NCBI RefSeq assembly: GCF_002215215.1
Contig: NZ_CP018632.1
Location: 4,212,501-4,276,500, forward strand
Direction of reading: 5' to 3'
From: Granulosicoccus antarcticus IMCC3135
GTDB lineage: Bacteria > Pseudomonadota > Gammaproteobacteria > Granulosicoccales > Granulosicoccaceae
Length of the DNA stretch: 64,000 nt
Both the position numbers and the translations under genes were made by a program. Below are positions 1-10,374 of the stretch, one piece after another (the first letter of the stretch is position 1; each line of letters starts with the position of its first letter). Under the pieces are notes generated by a model, which was given only the letters and a program-made list of their open reading frames with translations, did no database searches and was not told where the DNA came from.

Positions 1-408
1 GACCCTGCAGGCTTCGAACTGCTAGCCAGCCATGACATCCCTTTCTTCCGTCGCAATGTCGACTGGGACTACCGGGCCCATCAACGAGTGATCGAGCTGG
101 ATCGAGACGATCAAGTGTCGGGACTCACCATATCCCAGCATCTGCAAGACACCATGGACCTGACACAGGACGTGCTTGATGACTACTACCCGGCTTTCTG
201 CCGCTTCTTGTCGCTGTTGAAAGAAGATCGTTTCGTAAACCGTTTCCGGCTCGAAGGTGGCAGTTGCATCGTATTTGACAATCATCGCGTTGTACATGGA
301 CGCGAGGCTTTTGAGGCCAACAGCGGATCACGTCACTTGCGAGGCTGCTATGTTGATCGCGGCGCATTGCGCAGTACTTACCGCACATTGGTAAAACGTA
401 GCGTTTGA
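1..408 (+). CDS. gamma-butyrobetaine hydroxylase-like Fe(II)/2-oxoglutarate dioxygenase, C-terminal part
   Basis: The reading frame is open from the first base, so the N-terminus lies outside the window; 135 residues are visible. The C-terminal block contains FDNHRVVHGREAF followed by SGSRHLRGCYVD. This matches the end of the TauD/BBOX fold, where the His of VVHGR is the third iron ligand and the following Arg binds 2-oxoglutarate. Family members hydroxylate gamma-butyrobetaine to carnitine or trimethyllysine-like substrates in the cytoplasm. The RHLxGCYVD block favours the BBOX/TMLH branch over taurine dioxygenase. The substrate is inferred from that block only, and no neighbouring carnitine genes are visible. 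Confidence 0.8.
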   Translation, partial: DPAGFELLASHDIPFFRRNVDWDYRAHQRVIELDRDDQVSGLTISQHLQDTMDLTQDVLDDYYPAFCRFLSLLKEDRFVNRFRLEGGSCIVFDNHRVVHGREAFEANSGSRHLRGCYVDRGALRSTYRTLVKRSV

Positions 409-517
409 TAAATACGCCCGGTAGACGTTGATTGACAGTTGTTTGTCTGGTCAACGCTCTACTGGCGAAAGCGCTCTACCTGAACGCCTGAGCTTGCACA
501 ACGATAATCAAAGGCAC

Positions 518-548
518 AAAAAAACCCGGGCAAACCTCAACCCGGGTT
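518..548 (-). terminator. Rho-independent terminator of aqpZ
   Basis: On the minus strand an 8-bp perfect stem (AACCCGGG at 541-548 pairing with CCCGGGTT at 523-530, 10-nt loop) is followed directly by a run of T residues. It lies about 46 bp past the aqpZ stop codon, the expected position. No T run follows on the plus strand, so it should serve only the minus-strand gene. Confidence 0.85.
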
Positions 549-594
549 GATAGTACGAAGCCTGTTGTTATTCAACAGGCCTGGTGTTCGAAAA

Positions 595-1449
595 TTACCG
601 AACTTCCTCTTGTGCAGCCCGACTTCTTTCCAGATCTGCCATGGCAGCTCGGCTTGTCGCCTCGCCAGCATCGGTTCGGAAAACTTTCTTGTCTTCTACT
701 TCAACATCATGATTGGCATCCATCAGAACACGATAGATAACCGCACCGATAACCGCACCGATAATAGGTGCTGCCCAGAACAGCCATAGCTGTTGCATAG
801 GCAATGTGACGCCTTCGCCGAATACGTTGGCAATCAAAGCCTGTGCCGGTGAGCGAGCAGGATTAACACTGGTGTTGGTGACAGGGATACTGATGAAGTG
901 AATCAGAGCCAAAGACAAACCAATGGTCAGGCCGCCCATTGCCGCTGAGGCACGCTTGGAAGTTGCACCCATGATCACGATCAGGAACACAGCGGTCATG
1001 ATGACTTCGGTAAGAAACGCTGCCTGCATGCTGTAGCCGCCAGGAGAGCCGTCAACACCAAAACCATTGGTTGCGAATGTGCCTGCGCCCGGGGTAATGG
1101 CAAAACCTGCCTGACCCGACGCTATATAATAGATGGCAGCGCCACCCAGTGTGCCGCCAATAACCTGAGCGATGATGTAGCCCGGTGCTTTTGCGATTGA
1201 AAAACGACCGCCAGCTACCAGACCGAGTGTCACGGCTGGGTTGAAATGACCACCAGACACATGACCTACAGCATAGGCGCCAGTAACAACTGTCAGACCA
1301 AATGCAAGACCGACACCCATAAATCCAAGTCCAAGGTTGACGGTCGAATCGCCGGCCATGAACATCGCCGCAAGAATCGCAGAACCGCAACCACCCAGAA
1401 CCAGCCAGAACGTGCCGAACACTTCTGCTGCCAATGCTTTTCCGTACAT
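595..1449 (-). CDS. aqpZ: aquaporin Z, water channel
   Basis: 284-residue MIP-family inner-membrane channel for rapid water flux. Both half-helix motifs are present: [11 protein letters not shown] near residue 65 and [10 protein letters not shown] near residue 200. The selectivity-filter residues of water-specific aquaporins are visible as the Phe in AFGLTVV, the His in [10 protein letters not shown] and the Arg after the second NPA. The sequence tracks E. coli AqpZ closely across all six membrane segments. A charged C-terminal tail of about 35 residues ([16 protein letters not shown] onward) extends beyond the usual 230-residue length and is probably cytoplasmic. A good AAGGAG ribosome site precedes the ATG. 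It is a single-gene unit with its own terminator, and water rather than glycerol specificity is confident. Confidence 0.95.
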   Translation of the reverse strand: MYGKALAAEVFGTFWLVLGGCGSAILAAMFMAGDSTVNLGLGFMGVGLAFGLTVVTGAYAVGHVSGGHFNPAVTLGLVAGGRFSIAKAPGYIIAQVIGGTLGGAAIYYIASGQAGFAITPGAGTFATNGFGVDGSPGGYSMQAAFLTEVIMTAVFLIVIMGATSKRASAAMGGLTIGLSLALIHFISIPVTNTSVNPARSPAQALIANVFGEGVTLPMQQLWLFWAAPIIGAVIGAVIYRVLMDANHDVEVEDKKVFRTDAGEATSRAAMADLERSRAAQEEVR

Positions 1450-1857
1450 ACACTAACTCCTTTCTAATTTGTCAGATTATTAACTATTTCCATCGGGCGT
1501 AATGCAAGTCTGTCATTACAAGAAGAAATCCACTAGCACTCGCCACGAGGGGCACCAAGTGTAAATAATTCAAAAACGGTTTGCATGAAAACAACAGCAT
1601 TATTCAGCCTGAAACGGGCTGAATATATAGCTGTTAACAAAGCGACTCTTTTAAGGATGTTTTGTCAACGTGCGTAAATCATGTTACATCGCCAACTATC
1701 TTTCCGATTTTACTGATAGAGAAACACGTCTGTAACAACACTGAGCGACCCATTGCGATTACCAAAACCTTGCGAACGTCAGAAACCGATCGACTCTCTA
1801 TGGCATGATATTACGATCGTTCACAATATCCCTCTAGCCATCTAGCAGGAAATCCTT
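1450..1857. other. divergent intergenic region aqpZ / gamma-glutamyltransferase
   Basis: About 408 bp holding the promoters of two divergent genes. The only structure I see is a 9-bp perfect inverted repeat at 1601-1625 (TATTCAGCC, 7-nt loop, GGCTGAATA) with no T run, so it is more likely an operator or chance hairpin than a terminator. No small gene was recognised. Confidence 0.4.
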
Positions 1858-3453
1858 ATGCAGTTTCCATCTCCCCCGCCGTACGTCTCTCAGCGCTCAG
1901 CCACCATGGCTGACAATATGGTTGTGGCATCACAACCACTTGCCGGTCAGGCTGGCTTGTCCATGCTGGCCCAAGGGGGCAATGCAGTTGATGCGGCGAT
2001 TACAGCAGCTATAACATTGACTCAGGTTGAACCCACCGGCAACGGTCTCGGATCCGATGCCTTTGCCATCGTCTGGGATGGAAAACAGCTGCATGGTCTC
2101 AATGCATCCGGCCGCTCACCTCAATCATGGAAACCTGATCGCTTTGCGGCAACAGGCTCCATACCCGATCGGGGCTGGGAGACGGTCACCGTGCCTGGCG
2201 CGGTGGCGGGATGGGTTGAATTACATAAAAAACTGGGCAAGCTGCCGTTCCAGAAGCTTTTTGAACCCGCCATCAGCTATGCGCAAGAGGGTTTTATCGT
2301 ATCCCCCATTATCGGCAAGATGTGGGGCATCGCTGCAACCGTGTTGAAAGACCAGCCAGGCTTTGCAGAACACTTCCTCCCCCAGGGCAAGGCGCCCAAG
2401 GCAGGCGAAAGATTCGTCAACAAGGCTGCCGCTGCCACACTCACATCCATCGCAGAAACCCGGGGAGAGTCGTTCTATCGGGGTCATCTGGCAGAACAGA
2501 TCGCAGCCCATGCGGCCAAACACTCAGCTGCGCTAAGCGTGGCGGACATGGCGGCCAATACACCCGATTGGTGTGGAACCGTCTCCCAGCAATTCGACAA
2601 ATTCTCATTACATGAAATTCCTCCTAACGGACAAGGTATTGCCGCCTGCATGGCGCTGGGTATGTTGTCGCACACCCACATCAGAGATTTCGGGCCCGAT
2701 GACCCGCAGGCGCTGCACCTGATGTTCGAAGCCATGAAACTGGCCTTCATGGATTCTGCCGCCTATGTGGCCGACCCCGCCTATATGCACAAGGTTGCCG
2801 CCGAACACCTGCTGGATCCAGATTACCTGGCCGAACGTGCCCGCCTGATTGACCCGAACAAGGCGCAGAACTTCCACAGCGGATCACCGAAACAAGGTGG
2901 CACGGTTTGCCTCTCAGCGGCAGACTCCAACGGCATGATGGTCTCCTTCATCCAATCCAACTATGACGGCTTCGGCTCTGGAGTCGTGGTGCCCGGAACC
3001 GGTATCCACCTGCAGAATCGTGGATGTGGCTTTACGCTTGAAGAGGGCCATCCGAATCAATTAGGTGGAGGCAAACGCCCTTTTCATACCATCATTCCAG
3101 GCTTTCTCATGGCCGGTCATGACCCGCTCATGGCCTTTGGCGTCATGGGGGGCATGATGCAGGCGCAGGGCCATGTGCAGATGGCCTTGCGCACCCAGCT
3201 GTGGGGCCAAGATGTGCAAACAGCCGCAGATGCTCCCCGGTGGCGCGTAACGGATGAGCTGGGCGTGTCCTGTGAGGAATCAATGAACCCAGCAACATTG
3301 CAGACGCTGAGCGAGCTAGGCCATGACATCGTAGTGACCAAACCGGATCTGGCTTTCGGCTTTGGCGGTGCGCAATTGATACAAAGACTTGACTCCGGGG
3401 GTTATGCCGGTGGCTCAGATCCTCGCAAGGATGGCGGGAGTTACGGGTTCTAG
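1858..3453 (+). CDS. gamma-glutamyltransferase-family Ntn hydrolase (YwrD-like)
   Basis: 531 residues covering the whole gamma-glutamyltransferase fold. The N-terminal signature (GGNAVDAAITAAITLTQVEP, then GNGLGSDAFAIVWDG) is clear. The autocatalytic cleavage point and N-terminal nucleophile is expected at Thr349 in the sequence QGGTVCLSAAD, which replaces the usual T-T-H motif. Family members hydrolyse or transfer gamma-glutamyl groups, and the YwrD/HpxW branch includes cytoplasmic amidohydrolases. No signal peptide is present: the protein starts MQFPSPPPYVSQRSATMADN. That argues against the periplasmic glutathione-degrading type. An AGGAAA ribosome site precedes the start. It stands alone, converging on the chemoreceptor gene with only 9 bp between stop codons. 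The exact substrate is unknown. Confidence 0.88.
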   Translation: MQFPSPPPYVSQRSATMADNMVVASQPLAGQAGLSMLAQGGNAVDAAITAAITLTQVEPTGNGLGSDAFAIVWDGKQLHGLNASGRSPQSWKPDRFAATGSIPDRGWETVTVPGAVAGWVELHKKLGKLPFQKLFEPAISYAQEGFIVSPIIGKMWGIAATVLKDQPGFAEHFLPQGKAPKAGERFVNKAAAATLTSIAETRGESFYRGHLAEQIAAHAAKHSAALSVADMAANTPDWCGTVSQQFDKFSLHEIPPNGQGIAACMALGMLSHTHIRDFGPDDPQALHLMFEAMKLAFMDSAAYVADPAYMHKVAAEHLLDPDYLAERARLIDPNKAQNFHSGSPKQGGTVCLSAADSNGMMVSFIQSNYDGFGSGVVVPGTGIHLQNRGCGFTLEEGHPNQLGGGKRPFHTIIPGFLMAGHDPLMAFGVMGGMMQAQGHVQMALRTQLWGQDVQTAADAPRWRVTDELGVSCEESMNPATLQTLSELGHDIVVTKPDLAFGFGGAQLIQRLDSGGYAGGSDPRKDGGSYGF

Positions 3454-3462
3454 AAACGGGCC

Positions 3463-5736
3463 TCAGGCAGCTTTGCTTACTTTTGTGCCAGTGCTGTCCG
3501 CACTGGGCCACGGCGAGCACGACTGATCAGATACTACCTCTGATTCGCCTGACTGGAAGAAATCCAGCAATTCGTTCACGCGATGGGCCAGCTCGCCCAG
3601 AGATTCGCAGGTGTCTCGGTTCGTGTCCGCCAGCTTCAGATCAGAATCCATCACAACACGTGATTTACTGATGATCTGAACAATGGTATCCATGCCTTTC
3701 TCTTGCTGGTGCGATTCAGCCACAATCGTGCTGGCAGCCTGCTCGACATCGCTGATCGACTGAGCAATCGCCTGTAACGCTCGCCCCGTGTTCTCAACCG
3801 ACTCGGATCCCAACTGGATGTCTGTCGCTGTCGCCTGGATCAGGGTCGTGATAAGTGTGGAGGCCTCAGTTGATTGCCTGGCTAGCTCCTTCACCTCATT
3901 GGCGACCACCGAAAAGCCACTACCGTGCTCCTTGGCACGTGCCGCCTCCACGGCCGCATTCAAAGCCAGCAAGTTGGTCTGCCGTGCAATAGTGTCCAGA
4001 ACTTGTGTAATCTTCGCAATTTTCTGACTCTTCTCAGCGATATTATCCATGAAATCGATGGCCTGGTTAGCGATAACGGTACCGTTGTCCGCCGCCTGCC
4101 GAGAGCGATCGACCAATGAGTTCGCCTGCTGCACCGAATCCTGATTGGTTTGTATGGAGGCTCTCACAAGATCCACCTTGCCCAACAGCTGAGCAACCGA
4201 ATCGCTATGCGAGTTGGTGTGTTCCCATAGCTGGTGCGAATTGCTTTGCATGCTGTCGGAGGACAGGCTCACCGTTCTGGACACCTGTCGTATCTGCTGA
4301 ACCATCTCATGAACCTTGGAGGATGTAGCGTTGATCGAATGGGCAAGTTGTTCGAATTGTCCCTTGCCATTGACTTGAATCTGTCGACTGAAATTACCTT
4401 GAGACTGGTCTTCAGCCACCTCCACCACGGCTGAGATGGCATCTTCCATCACGATCATCGAACTGTTGATGGAATGCTTCAACTCTTGCAGCCTACCACT
4501 ACAGCTAGCCTCGACCCGCGTACCAAAGCAACCATCGCGCATGTCATCCATGACCCGACAGATGTTACCAATCGTGGAGTCCAGGGTAGCGATGGTCTGA
4601 TCGACCTGCTGACCAAAATCCCCCTGCACTTGTGAGTCCAGACGAACATCAAATCGACCTTCCTGGATCGCCAACATGACACGCGTCAGCTCAAGCATGA
4701 TGAACTCGACACTATCAGCTGTTTGATTGATACCGGTACGAAGCAACTCGAGCTCTTCGTCGAAGGGATTCTCCAGACGATGTCCGAAATCGCCTTTGGA
4801 TATTTTCGCCAACAGCTTATTGCACTGGAGCACCGCCAGTTTTGTCTCTTCTACGCGCTGTTCTGAATCCGCCTGGGCTTTTTGTGCCACCAATGCACAG
4901 CGTTGTGCATACTCCTGTGCCCTGTGACTGGTTATGGTCAGGTAGACACACAGCATCAACAACCCAACCACGACGCCGTTGATACCCCATGACAGGGTCG
5001 AGATCAAATTCACAGTCACAACGTATTGATTAACAAATGCCTTCTTGAGCAAATCAGGTTGTTTCAACTGTTTGAGCTCTGCATAGATCTGCTTTGAGGA
5101 GCTTGTACTTTGGTGCTGTTGTTTCAGCAGCATTCGAGCATGCAGACTCAACGGCTGAATCGACACCGCAGCCATGGGTAACAGTTGCTCTACTTGTTCC
5201 AGCTTATCTAGCCAGGACGCCTGGATATCGCTATAAACCAGTGCGTGATTCAGCTCATTCAACAGCTTCCTCACCTGAAGGTCATCACTTTCTGCAGCTA
5301 CGCTGTTCAGATCATCGAGGTATAGCTTGAAGGCCATTTTTGCATTTTGCAACAAGCCTATACTGCGTTTGCTTTTCTCTATTTGTTCACGCAATCTGAC
5401 AATGGCTGCAGAATACTGATCGAGATAATCTACGCTTTTATCGCGATACTCCGGCCCGACATAGGTGGGAACAAACTTGGCAAGCTGAGCAGAGCGCCCC
5501 ATCATTTCCAGATCGGCTTCCAGGTAATCATAGTGTTTTACCAGCCCTTGGCTAACCAACAGATGATCACGTAGCAGTTGCCCCGTGAGTTCCTGCATGG
5601 TGTCAATATTTTCGATGTATGCGGTGTTGAATTCCATATCGACCCGCGGCTTACAGGCCATGAGAACAACCAGCAAAATGACCATGCTGCCAATCGCCCA
5701 TTTGATTAAAGATGAGCCGTTCTTGAATATCCTCAT
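3463..5736 (-). CDS. methyl-accepting chemotaxis protein
   Basis: 757 residues. A first membrane segment lies at about 12-28 and a second at about 243-266, enclosing a helical periplasmic sensor of about 215 residues. After TM2 comes a long HAMP-like and helical linker. The highly conserved signalling hairpin tip follows at about 580-622 ([17 protein letters not shown], then [15 protein letters not shown]). This tip docks CheA/CheW, so the protein should modulate flagellar or twitching behaviour. The C-terminus lacks the NWETF-type CheR-binding pentapeptide. Its ATG overlaps the TGA of the upstream cytochrome c peroxidase gene by 4 bp, so the two are translationally coupled. The ligand is unknown; a redox or peroxide-related cue is an inference from that pairing. 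Confidence 0.92.
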   Translation of the reverse strand: MRIFKNGSSLIKWAIGSMVILLVVLMACKPRVDMEFNTAYIENIDTMQELTGQLLRDHLLVSQGLVKHYDYLEADLEMMGRSAQLAKFVPTYVGPEYRDKSVDYLDQYSAAIVRLREQIEKSKRSIGLLQNAKMAFKLYLDDLNSVAAESDDLQVRKLLNELNHALVYSDIQASWLDKLEQVEQLLPMAAVSIQPLSLHARMLLKQQHQSTSSSKQIYAELKQLKQPDLLKKAFVNQYVVTVNLISTLSWGINGVVVGLLMLCVYLTITSHRAQEYAQRCALVAQKAQADSEQRVEETKLAVLQCNKLLAKISKGDFGHRLENPFDEELELLRTGINQTADSVEFIMLELTRVMLAIQEGRFDVRLDSQVQGDFGQQVDQTIATLDSTIGNICRVMDDMRDGCFGTRVEASCSGRLQELKHSINSSMIVMEDAISAVVEVAEDQSQGNFSRQIQVNGKGQFEQLAHSINATSSKVHEMVQQIRQVSRTVSLSSDSMQSNSHQLWEHTNSHSDSVAQLLGKVDLVRASIQTNQDSVQQANSLVDRSRQAADNGTVIANQAIDFMDNIAEKSQKIAKITQVLDTIARQTNLLALNAAVEAARAKEHGSGFSVVANEVKELARQSTEASTLITTLIQATATDIQLGSESVENTGRALQAIAQSISDVEQAASTIVAESHQQEKGMDTIVQIISKSRVVMDSDLKLADTNRDTCESLGELAHRVNELLDFFQSGESEVVSDQSCSPWPSADSTGTKVSKAA

Positions 5737-6809
5737 TCTGCGCTCGTTATCTGGCTTGTTGCAAGAACGTGCGCAGGCAGCTTGCCGCTAAGTGACTCGA
5801 GAAAGGCTACCAACAGCTCCACATCTTCATTACTGAGTATGCGCCCCAGTTGAGCGGCACCCATGATCTTCACCGCATCACTCAGTCTGGATACGGATCC
5901 TGTATGAAAATAGGGTGACGTCAGAGCGACATTACGTAATGTCGGCACTTTGTAAATTGGTATTTCCTGTCTGGTTTTGCCGGTTTTTTCTATCTTATCG
6001 TCATCAACATTATCAATGATATGAAAGGCGCCAAAATACTGCATCACGTTGCCCCCCAGATTCACGCCCTGATGACAGGCCACGCAGCCGTACTCTTTAA
6101 ACAGCCCATAACCGGCAATCGCCTGTTCACTAATAGCCTGCTTTTGACCATTCAGGTAAAGATCAAAAGGGGATGGCGTGATCAGTGTTCTTTCAAAGGC
6201 CGCTATTGCCTCAGCAAGCAACGTCGGTTCCAACTCACGTGTTCCGAATGCCTCTTCAAACAATGCCAACAATGCATCATCCGATGACAGCTTCGCTATT
6301 ATATCCGACCAGCTTGCCCCCATCTCAACCGGGTTGACAACGGGTGCCAACGCTTGGTGCGTTAAGGAACCTGCTCGACCATCCCAGAATTGACGATAGC
6401 TGTAACCACTGTTGAGAACTGTAGGAGAATTTATAGTGCCAGTCTGCCCCTTTATGCCCACCGAGAATACCAGGCCATCGTCTCCACCCGCCTGAATATC
6501 ATGACAAGTTGCGCAGGACACAGTCTCGTCACCAGAAAGCCGCTTGTCGTGAAACAGCTGGTTGCCCAAAACAACTTTTGGCGTATTGCCCAACTGTGGA
6601 TCCAGAGCCTGGAGAGCTCTGACAGGCTCTGTCTCCAGAACTATTTCACGCTGTGTACCGTAGAGCCTCGTCGGCTGCGAGGCAAGCACGGAGAAGCGCT
6701 CCCACTCATCACTCTTGCTGCACGCCGACAGTCCCAGAAAGACGATGGCGAGTAACCAAAGAGTGTGACGATGTCGGCATCTGCGAGATACGCAGAGAAT
6801 ACATGGCAT
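5733..6809 (-). CDS. di-heme cytochrome c peroxidase/MauG-family lipoprotein
   Basis: 358 residues. A signal peptide ends in the lipobox LSAC, with Cys30 as the lipidation site, so the protein is probably anchored in the periplasm. Two c-type heme sites are visible: C99-A-T-C-H103 and C242-V-A-C-H246. The intervening [23 protein letters not shown] block and the late [18 protein letters not shown] block are hallmarks of bacterial CcpA/MauG. Such enzymes reduce hydrogen peroxide with electrons from small c-type cytochromes, or carry out MauG-like oxidations. It is the first gene of a two-gene operon with the chemoreceptor. Whether it is a true peroxidase or a sensor subunit cannot be decided from sequence. 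Confidence 0.92.
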   Translation of the reverse strand: MPCILCVSRRCRHRHTLWLLAIVFLGLSACSKSDEWERFSVLASQPTRLYGTQREIVLETEPVRALQALDPQLGNTPKVVLGNQLFHDKRLSGDETVSCATCHDIQAGGDDGLVFSVGIKGQTGTINSPTVLNSGYSYRQFWDGRAGSLTHQALAPVVNPVEMGASWSDIIAKLSSDDALLALFEEAFGTRELEPTLLAEAIAAFERTLITPSPFDLYLNGQKQAISEQAIAGYGLFKEYGCVACHQGVNLGGNVMQYFGAFHIIDNVDDDKIEKTGKTRQEIPIYKVPTLRNVALTSPYFHTGSVSRLSDAVKIMGAAQLGRILSNEDVELLVAFLESLSGKLPAHVLATSQITSAE

Positions 6810-7226
6810 GATGAGTTTTTTCCGTTAGATCACATATCCAGATTCCAGTGAACTCGCTACAGACGAGTCCATCCATTCTGATGCGGGCATACTCTTATTT
6901 AACGTCTGCACATAACCAAAACTAGAGGTGAAACAGGTAACAAACTCGATCCCGAAAAGCCATTACCTTTTCATCGGAATCAGGACTTCCAGACAGTTCT
7001 CAAAACTGTTCGACAGAATGTGAGCCAGCCCCCAATGTAGTTAGCCAGTAATCAAACGTTAATAATCCATTAGGGAACGACTGACATTATGCCTGACTCA
7101 TTTTGATGATCAGACCAGCACAAACCAACGATTATCTGGCAGTAACTGGCTAGAGTGATTCGTTGGGAAAGATGCTACTGAACCATCAAACAGACGTAGT
7201 CAGCATTTCAACAACCGCACCAGATT
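6810..7226. other. divergent intergenic region ccp / GH114 gene
   Basis: About 417 bp between two divergent lipoprotein genes. It is more AT-rich than the flanking genes and should hold both promoters. I see only a small 6-bp inverted repeat (ACAGTT/AACTGT at 6993-7009). No recognisable gene or strong operator was found. Confidence 0.4.
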
Positions 7227-8378
7227 ATGAAAGTTGCCAAGTTCAAGAACGTTGCTCTTTTTGCAACGTCCTTTTTTCTACTCTCTGCGTGCAGCGTTGA
7301 TTCTGAGCCTGATCAGGATCAAACCGATAATTCTAAACAACAACCGCTTACGAGCGACGAAAATGCTCCTATCCTCGATGAGCAGAACACGGACAGTGAA
7401 GAGGCTGATAATCCCTCCCTCCCTCCAGCGCCATCACCTGTTGATGTTCCGGTAGATCTGGATGATTCGATTGTCGAAAGCCCGTCGACACAAGAGGACC
7501 TTACCCCAAACCCGATCGCGCCCTCCAAACCTCCAGTCGTTGATAGTTCTGCTGATGAAGACACTGTTACTCCCTCTACACCAGGAGTAACTCCTGAACC
7601 CGCGCCTGAACCAAATCCCGAGCCTGAGCCCACTCCTGAGCTGGATACAAGCAACCATTACAAACCACAACTGCTGGTGACCTGGCAGCTACAGTTGCAA
7701 GGAACTCTGAATACCTCCTACGATGCCGAACTCTATGTGATGGATTTGTTTGATACATCCAAATCCAAAATCGCATCCTTACAAAGCCAGGGAATTGCAG
7801 TTATCTGTTATTTCTCAGCAGGCACATACGAAGAGTGGCGTTCTGATGCCAGCAAGTTCACGGCCTCTGACCTTGGACTGGCACTGGCCGATTGGCCGGG
7901 AGAGCGATGGCTTGATGTCAGGACTCATAATGTAAGAAGCATCATGTCAACCCGTCTTGATCTGGCTAGCTCAAAGGGTTGCAACGGTGTCGATCCGGAT
8001 AACGTAGACGGATACAGTAACCCGACAGGCATTGACCTTGATAGCAGTGATCAGCTCGCCTATAACCGCTATCTGTCGGAACAAGCACATAACAGAGGGT
8101 TAGCGATCGGCTTGAAGAACAACGTCGGACAGGTTGAGCAATTAGCTGATGATTATGACTTCACAATCAACGAGTCATGCGATCGTTACAACGAATGCGG
8201 TCGTCTGGATGTATTTATTTCCCAAGGCAAACCCGTGCTTCACGTCGAGTATCGCCCAGAGCTACTCAACCAACCTTCAGCCTTCAGCGCCTACTGCCAG
8301 GAATTCGTGGACAAGCAATTCAGCAGTCTGGTTCTGCCACGTAATCTGGATGATGAATACAGACTGAGCTGTCAATAA
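7227..8378 (+). CDS. GH114-type endo-alpha-1,4-polygalactosaminidase lipoprotein
   Basis: 383 residues. A lipoprotein signal peptide ends at LLSAC (Cys22). A low-complexity acidic, proline-rich linker of about 115 residues follows, ending in a (PEP)n-like stretch. The catalytic TIM barrel runs from about residue 144 to the end. Diagnostic blocks are VICYFSAGTYEEWR, DWPGERWLDVR, GVDPDNVDGY, LAIGLKNN and the late NESCDRYNECGRLDVF, as in glycoside hydrolase family 114 (formerly DUF297). These enzymes cleave galactosaminogalactan-like polymers. The linker would hold the domain away from the membrane, at the cell surface or in the periplasm. It is a single-gene unit. Family membership is firm; the substrate is inferred. 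Confidence 0.9.
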   Translation: MKVAKFKNVALFATSFFLLSACSVDSEPDQDQTDNSKQQPLTSDENAPILDEQNTDSEEADNPSLPPAPSPVDVPVDLDDSIVESPSTQEDLTPNPIAPSKPPVVDSSADEDTVTPSTPGVTPEPAPEPNPEPEPTPELDTSNHYKPQLLVTWQLQLQGTLNTSYDAELYVMDLFDTSKSKIASLQSQGIAVICYFSAGTYEEWRSDASKFTASDLGLALADWPGERWLDVRTHNVRSIMSTRLDLASSKGCNGVDPDNVDGYSNPTGIDLDSSDQLAYNRYLSEQAHNRGLAIGLKNNVGQVEQLADDYDFTINESCDRYNECGRLDVFISQGKPVLHVEYRPELLNQPSAFSAYCQEFVDKQFSSLVLPRNLDDEYRLSCQ

Positions 8379-8484
8379 CAGCTCCACCCTGATGATGTAG
8401 CTGCAAGCACCCGATCAGTGGTCCGTAGATGACCCCATTGATCGTATACAATGCCGATCTACCAGCAATAATGAGAGTTACTCC

Positions 8485-9012
8485 ATGGCCATTGGTGCCA
8501 CTATCAATAAGGTCTCGCTCAATATTGCGGATATGGATCGGCATTACTACCAGCAACATGACCTCACCCTAGCCGTCCATCCTTCAGAAAATGATTTCCG
8601 ATTTATCGTTCGAATCATTGCATTTGCCCTGAATGCTCATGAGCGATTGGTTTTCACAAAGGGGCTAGGTGCTGAAGATGAGCCGGAGCTTTGGCTGAAA
8701 TCGCTAAGTGGTGGTATCGAACTGTGGGTAGACTTTGGCCAGGTTGATGAAAAGCGAATTCGTCGGGCCTGCGGTCGTTCTGAACAGGTCATTATTTATA
8801 CCTACCAGGATCGCAAGTCCACAGTCTGGTGGGAGCAATACCGAGAAAAGCTGGCGCGTCATAAAAACCTGGTGGTCTGTCACATACAGGCTGAAGGTGC
8901 AGAGGCTTTGGTCAATCGAAATATGCAGCTGCAATGCACGATAGATGACGGGGCGCTTTACCTGAGTGATGACTCCAGTAACATCTCGATTGTCGTTACG
9001 CCCTTGAGCTGA
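8485..9012 (+). CDS. yaeQ: YaeQ family protein
   Basis: 175 residues, close to the roughly 180 of E. coli YaeQ. It is recognised from the start (NKVSLNIADMDRHYYQQHDLTLAVHPSEND), the middle (DEPELWLKSLSGGIELWVDFGQVDEKRIRRAC) and the late CTIDDGALYLSD. YaeQ has a restriction-endonuclease-like fold and has been linked to transcription antitermination in place of RfaH, but its biochemical role is not settled. The protein is cytoplasmic with no signal peptide and sits alone downstream of the GH114 gene. Confidence 0.92.
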   Translation: MAIGATINKVSLNIADMDRHYYQQHDLTLAVHPSENDFRFIVRIIAFALNAHERLVFTKGLGAEDEPELWLKSLSGGIELWVDFGQVDEKRIRRACGRSEQVIIYTYQDRKSTVWWEQYREKLARHKNLVVCHIQAEGAEALVNRNMQLQCTIDDGALYLSDDSSNISIVVTPLS

Positions 9013-9243
9013 TCACGAGCACCAGCCGCACTGTCATGCCAGTGCATGAAAGTGACGAATCTGCCAGCCTTTCTCATTGACGCCTCGAATCCGCTAATTC
9101 CGGGCTCTGGCTCAAATCAGAGCTATTCCGAGGTTTACAAAAAAATATCGTTCTGAGTGAACCAGATGTGCCTCAGCTGCGAATAGGGACTAACACTTAC
9201 CCCTTCGCAGCTTGAAGCGACATAGATCAATCGGGACTCGATA

Positions 9244-9753
9244 ATGAAACTTTCACTGCGCGCAATCTGCGTCTGCATCGCCCTGGCCCCCGGCGTTGCC
9301 AGCGCCCAGCAATCCTGGAATGCTGTTGGCAGCTCTGACATGAGCTGGATGGTTTTCAAGCTCTACAACATCACTTTACTGACTGATAACGGCAGCTACA
9401 GTCCGAAAGTACTGCCGCAGGCCCTGGAGATCAGCTACTACCGCAATATCGACAAAGAAGACCTGGTCAAGGCGACCGATGGGCAGTGGGAAAATCTGGG
9501 AATTTCGAAAGCACAGAGAAATGAATGGTTGCCTGAGCTTCTATCGCTGTGGCCCGATATCAAGAAAAAGGACACGCTCAGATTTGAAGTTGATACCAGC
9601 GGTAGCAACATGTTTCTGTACAACGGAGAACCAATTGGAGGCATTCAGAGCCCAGGGTTCTCACAAGCTTTTCTCGACATCTGGTTATCGACGAAGACTT
9701 CCCGGCCCGCCCTGCGCAAACGCCTCATCAACGGACAGTCGGGGAATGTGTGA
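9244..9753 (+). CDS. chalcone isomerase-like periplasmic protein
   Basis: 169 residues with a signal peptide cleaved near ASA-QQ (about residue 21). The mature part (WNAVGSSDMSWMVFKLYNITLLT through ALEISYYRNIDKEDLV to SPGFSQAFLDIWL) matches the bacterial chalcone-isomerase-like family, which keeps the fold of plant chalcone isomerase and fatty-acid-binding proteins. No flavonoid chemistry is implied; a lipid or small-hydrophobic ligand is likely. Its stop codon overlaps the start of the DUF3833 gene by one base (TGATG). In many proteobacteria these two families occur together, often with membrane or lipid-related genes. Confidence 0.82.
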   Translation: MKLSLRAICVCIALAPGVASAQQSWNAVGSSDMSWMVFKLYNITLLTDNGSYSPKVLPQALEISYYRNIDKEDLVKATDGQWENLGISKAQRNEWLPELLSLWPDIKKKDTLRFEVDTSGSNMFLYNGEPIGGIQSPGFSQAFLDIWLSTKTSRPALRKRLINGQSGNV

Positions 9754-10304
9754 TGAAATTCAAATTCGGCCAGTACTTGCGAATCAGCGTGCTGGGAATT
9801 CTGATGAGCGCACTAACGGCCTGTTCTAGCATGCAGATCAACGATATCCCAGTCACCGATCAGCCCTTTGAGGTAGAACAGTACTTTCTGGGAAGTACGC
9901 GGGCTCAGGGCATCGTCTTTGATCGCGGTGGTGCTCCCATGCGTTACTTCAGCGTGCAGTTGGAGGGAGCCTGGGATGAAGCAACTCAAACACTGACACT
10001 CGAAGAAGATTTTCAATTTGACGATGGCGAAATCAGCGAACGCACCTGGTTCATTACTCGCGTGGCAGAAGGACACTACACGGGCAAGGCCGCCGACGTT
10101 GAAGGACAGGCCGTAGGCAGAAGTAAAGGCAACGCCCTGAACTGGCAATACACGTTGAACATTCCTTATAAAAACAGCACGTTAGCTGTACAACTTAATG
10201 ATTGGATGTATCTGCAGGATGACGTATTGCTCAATCGCGCAGTCATGAAAAAATTTGGATTTCGGGTAGGAGAAATCTTCATCAGCTTTGACCGAGCTTC
10301 CTGA
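9753..10304 (+). CDS. DUF3833 lipoprotein
   Basis: 183 residues from the ATG at 9753; a GTG directly upstream would add one residue. The signal peptide ends in the lipobox LTAC (Cys24). The rest is a beta-rich domain with FDRGGAPMRYFSVQLEGAWD, LEEDFQFDDGEISERTWFI and the late WMYLQDDVLLNRAVMKKFGFRVGEI, which are diagnostic of DUF3833. It overlaps the chalcone-isomerase-like gene, so the two should be co-translated and may act on the same envelope ligand. The function is unknown. Confidence 0.85.
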   Translation: MKFKFGQYLRISVLGILMSALTACSSMQINDIPVTDQPFEVEQYFLGSTRAQGIVFDRGGAPMRYFSVQLEGAWDEATQTLTLEEDFQFDDGEISERTWFITRVAEGHYTGKAADVEGQAVGRSKGNALNWQYTLNIPYKNSTLAVQLNDWMYLQDDVLLNRAVMKKFGFRVGEIFISFDRAS

Positions 10305-10374
10305 ACTCTGTCACTGTAGTATACAGCGCTCTCCAGTTCCTCAAACCAGCGCCACCTCAGGCCGACTCCGCCCC

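Noticed and set aside
10288-10374. TTG-initiated extension of the BaiN-like flavoprotein
   Set aside because: It overlaps the DUF3833 gene and adds 29 residues before the Rossmann motif that should open the protein.
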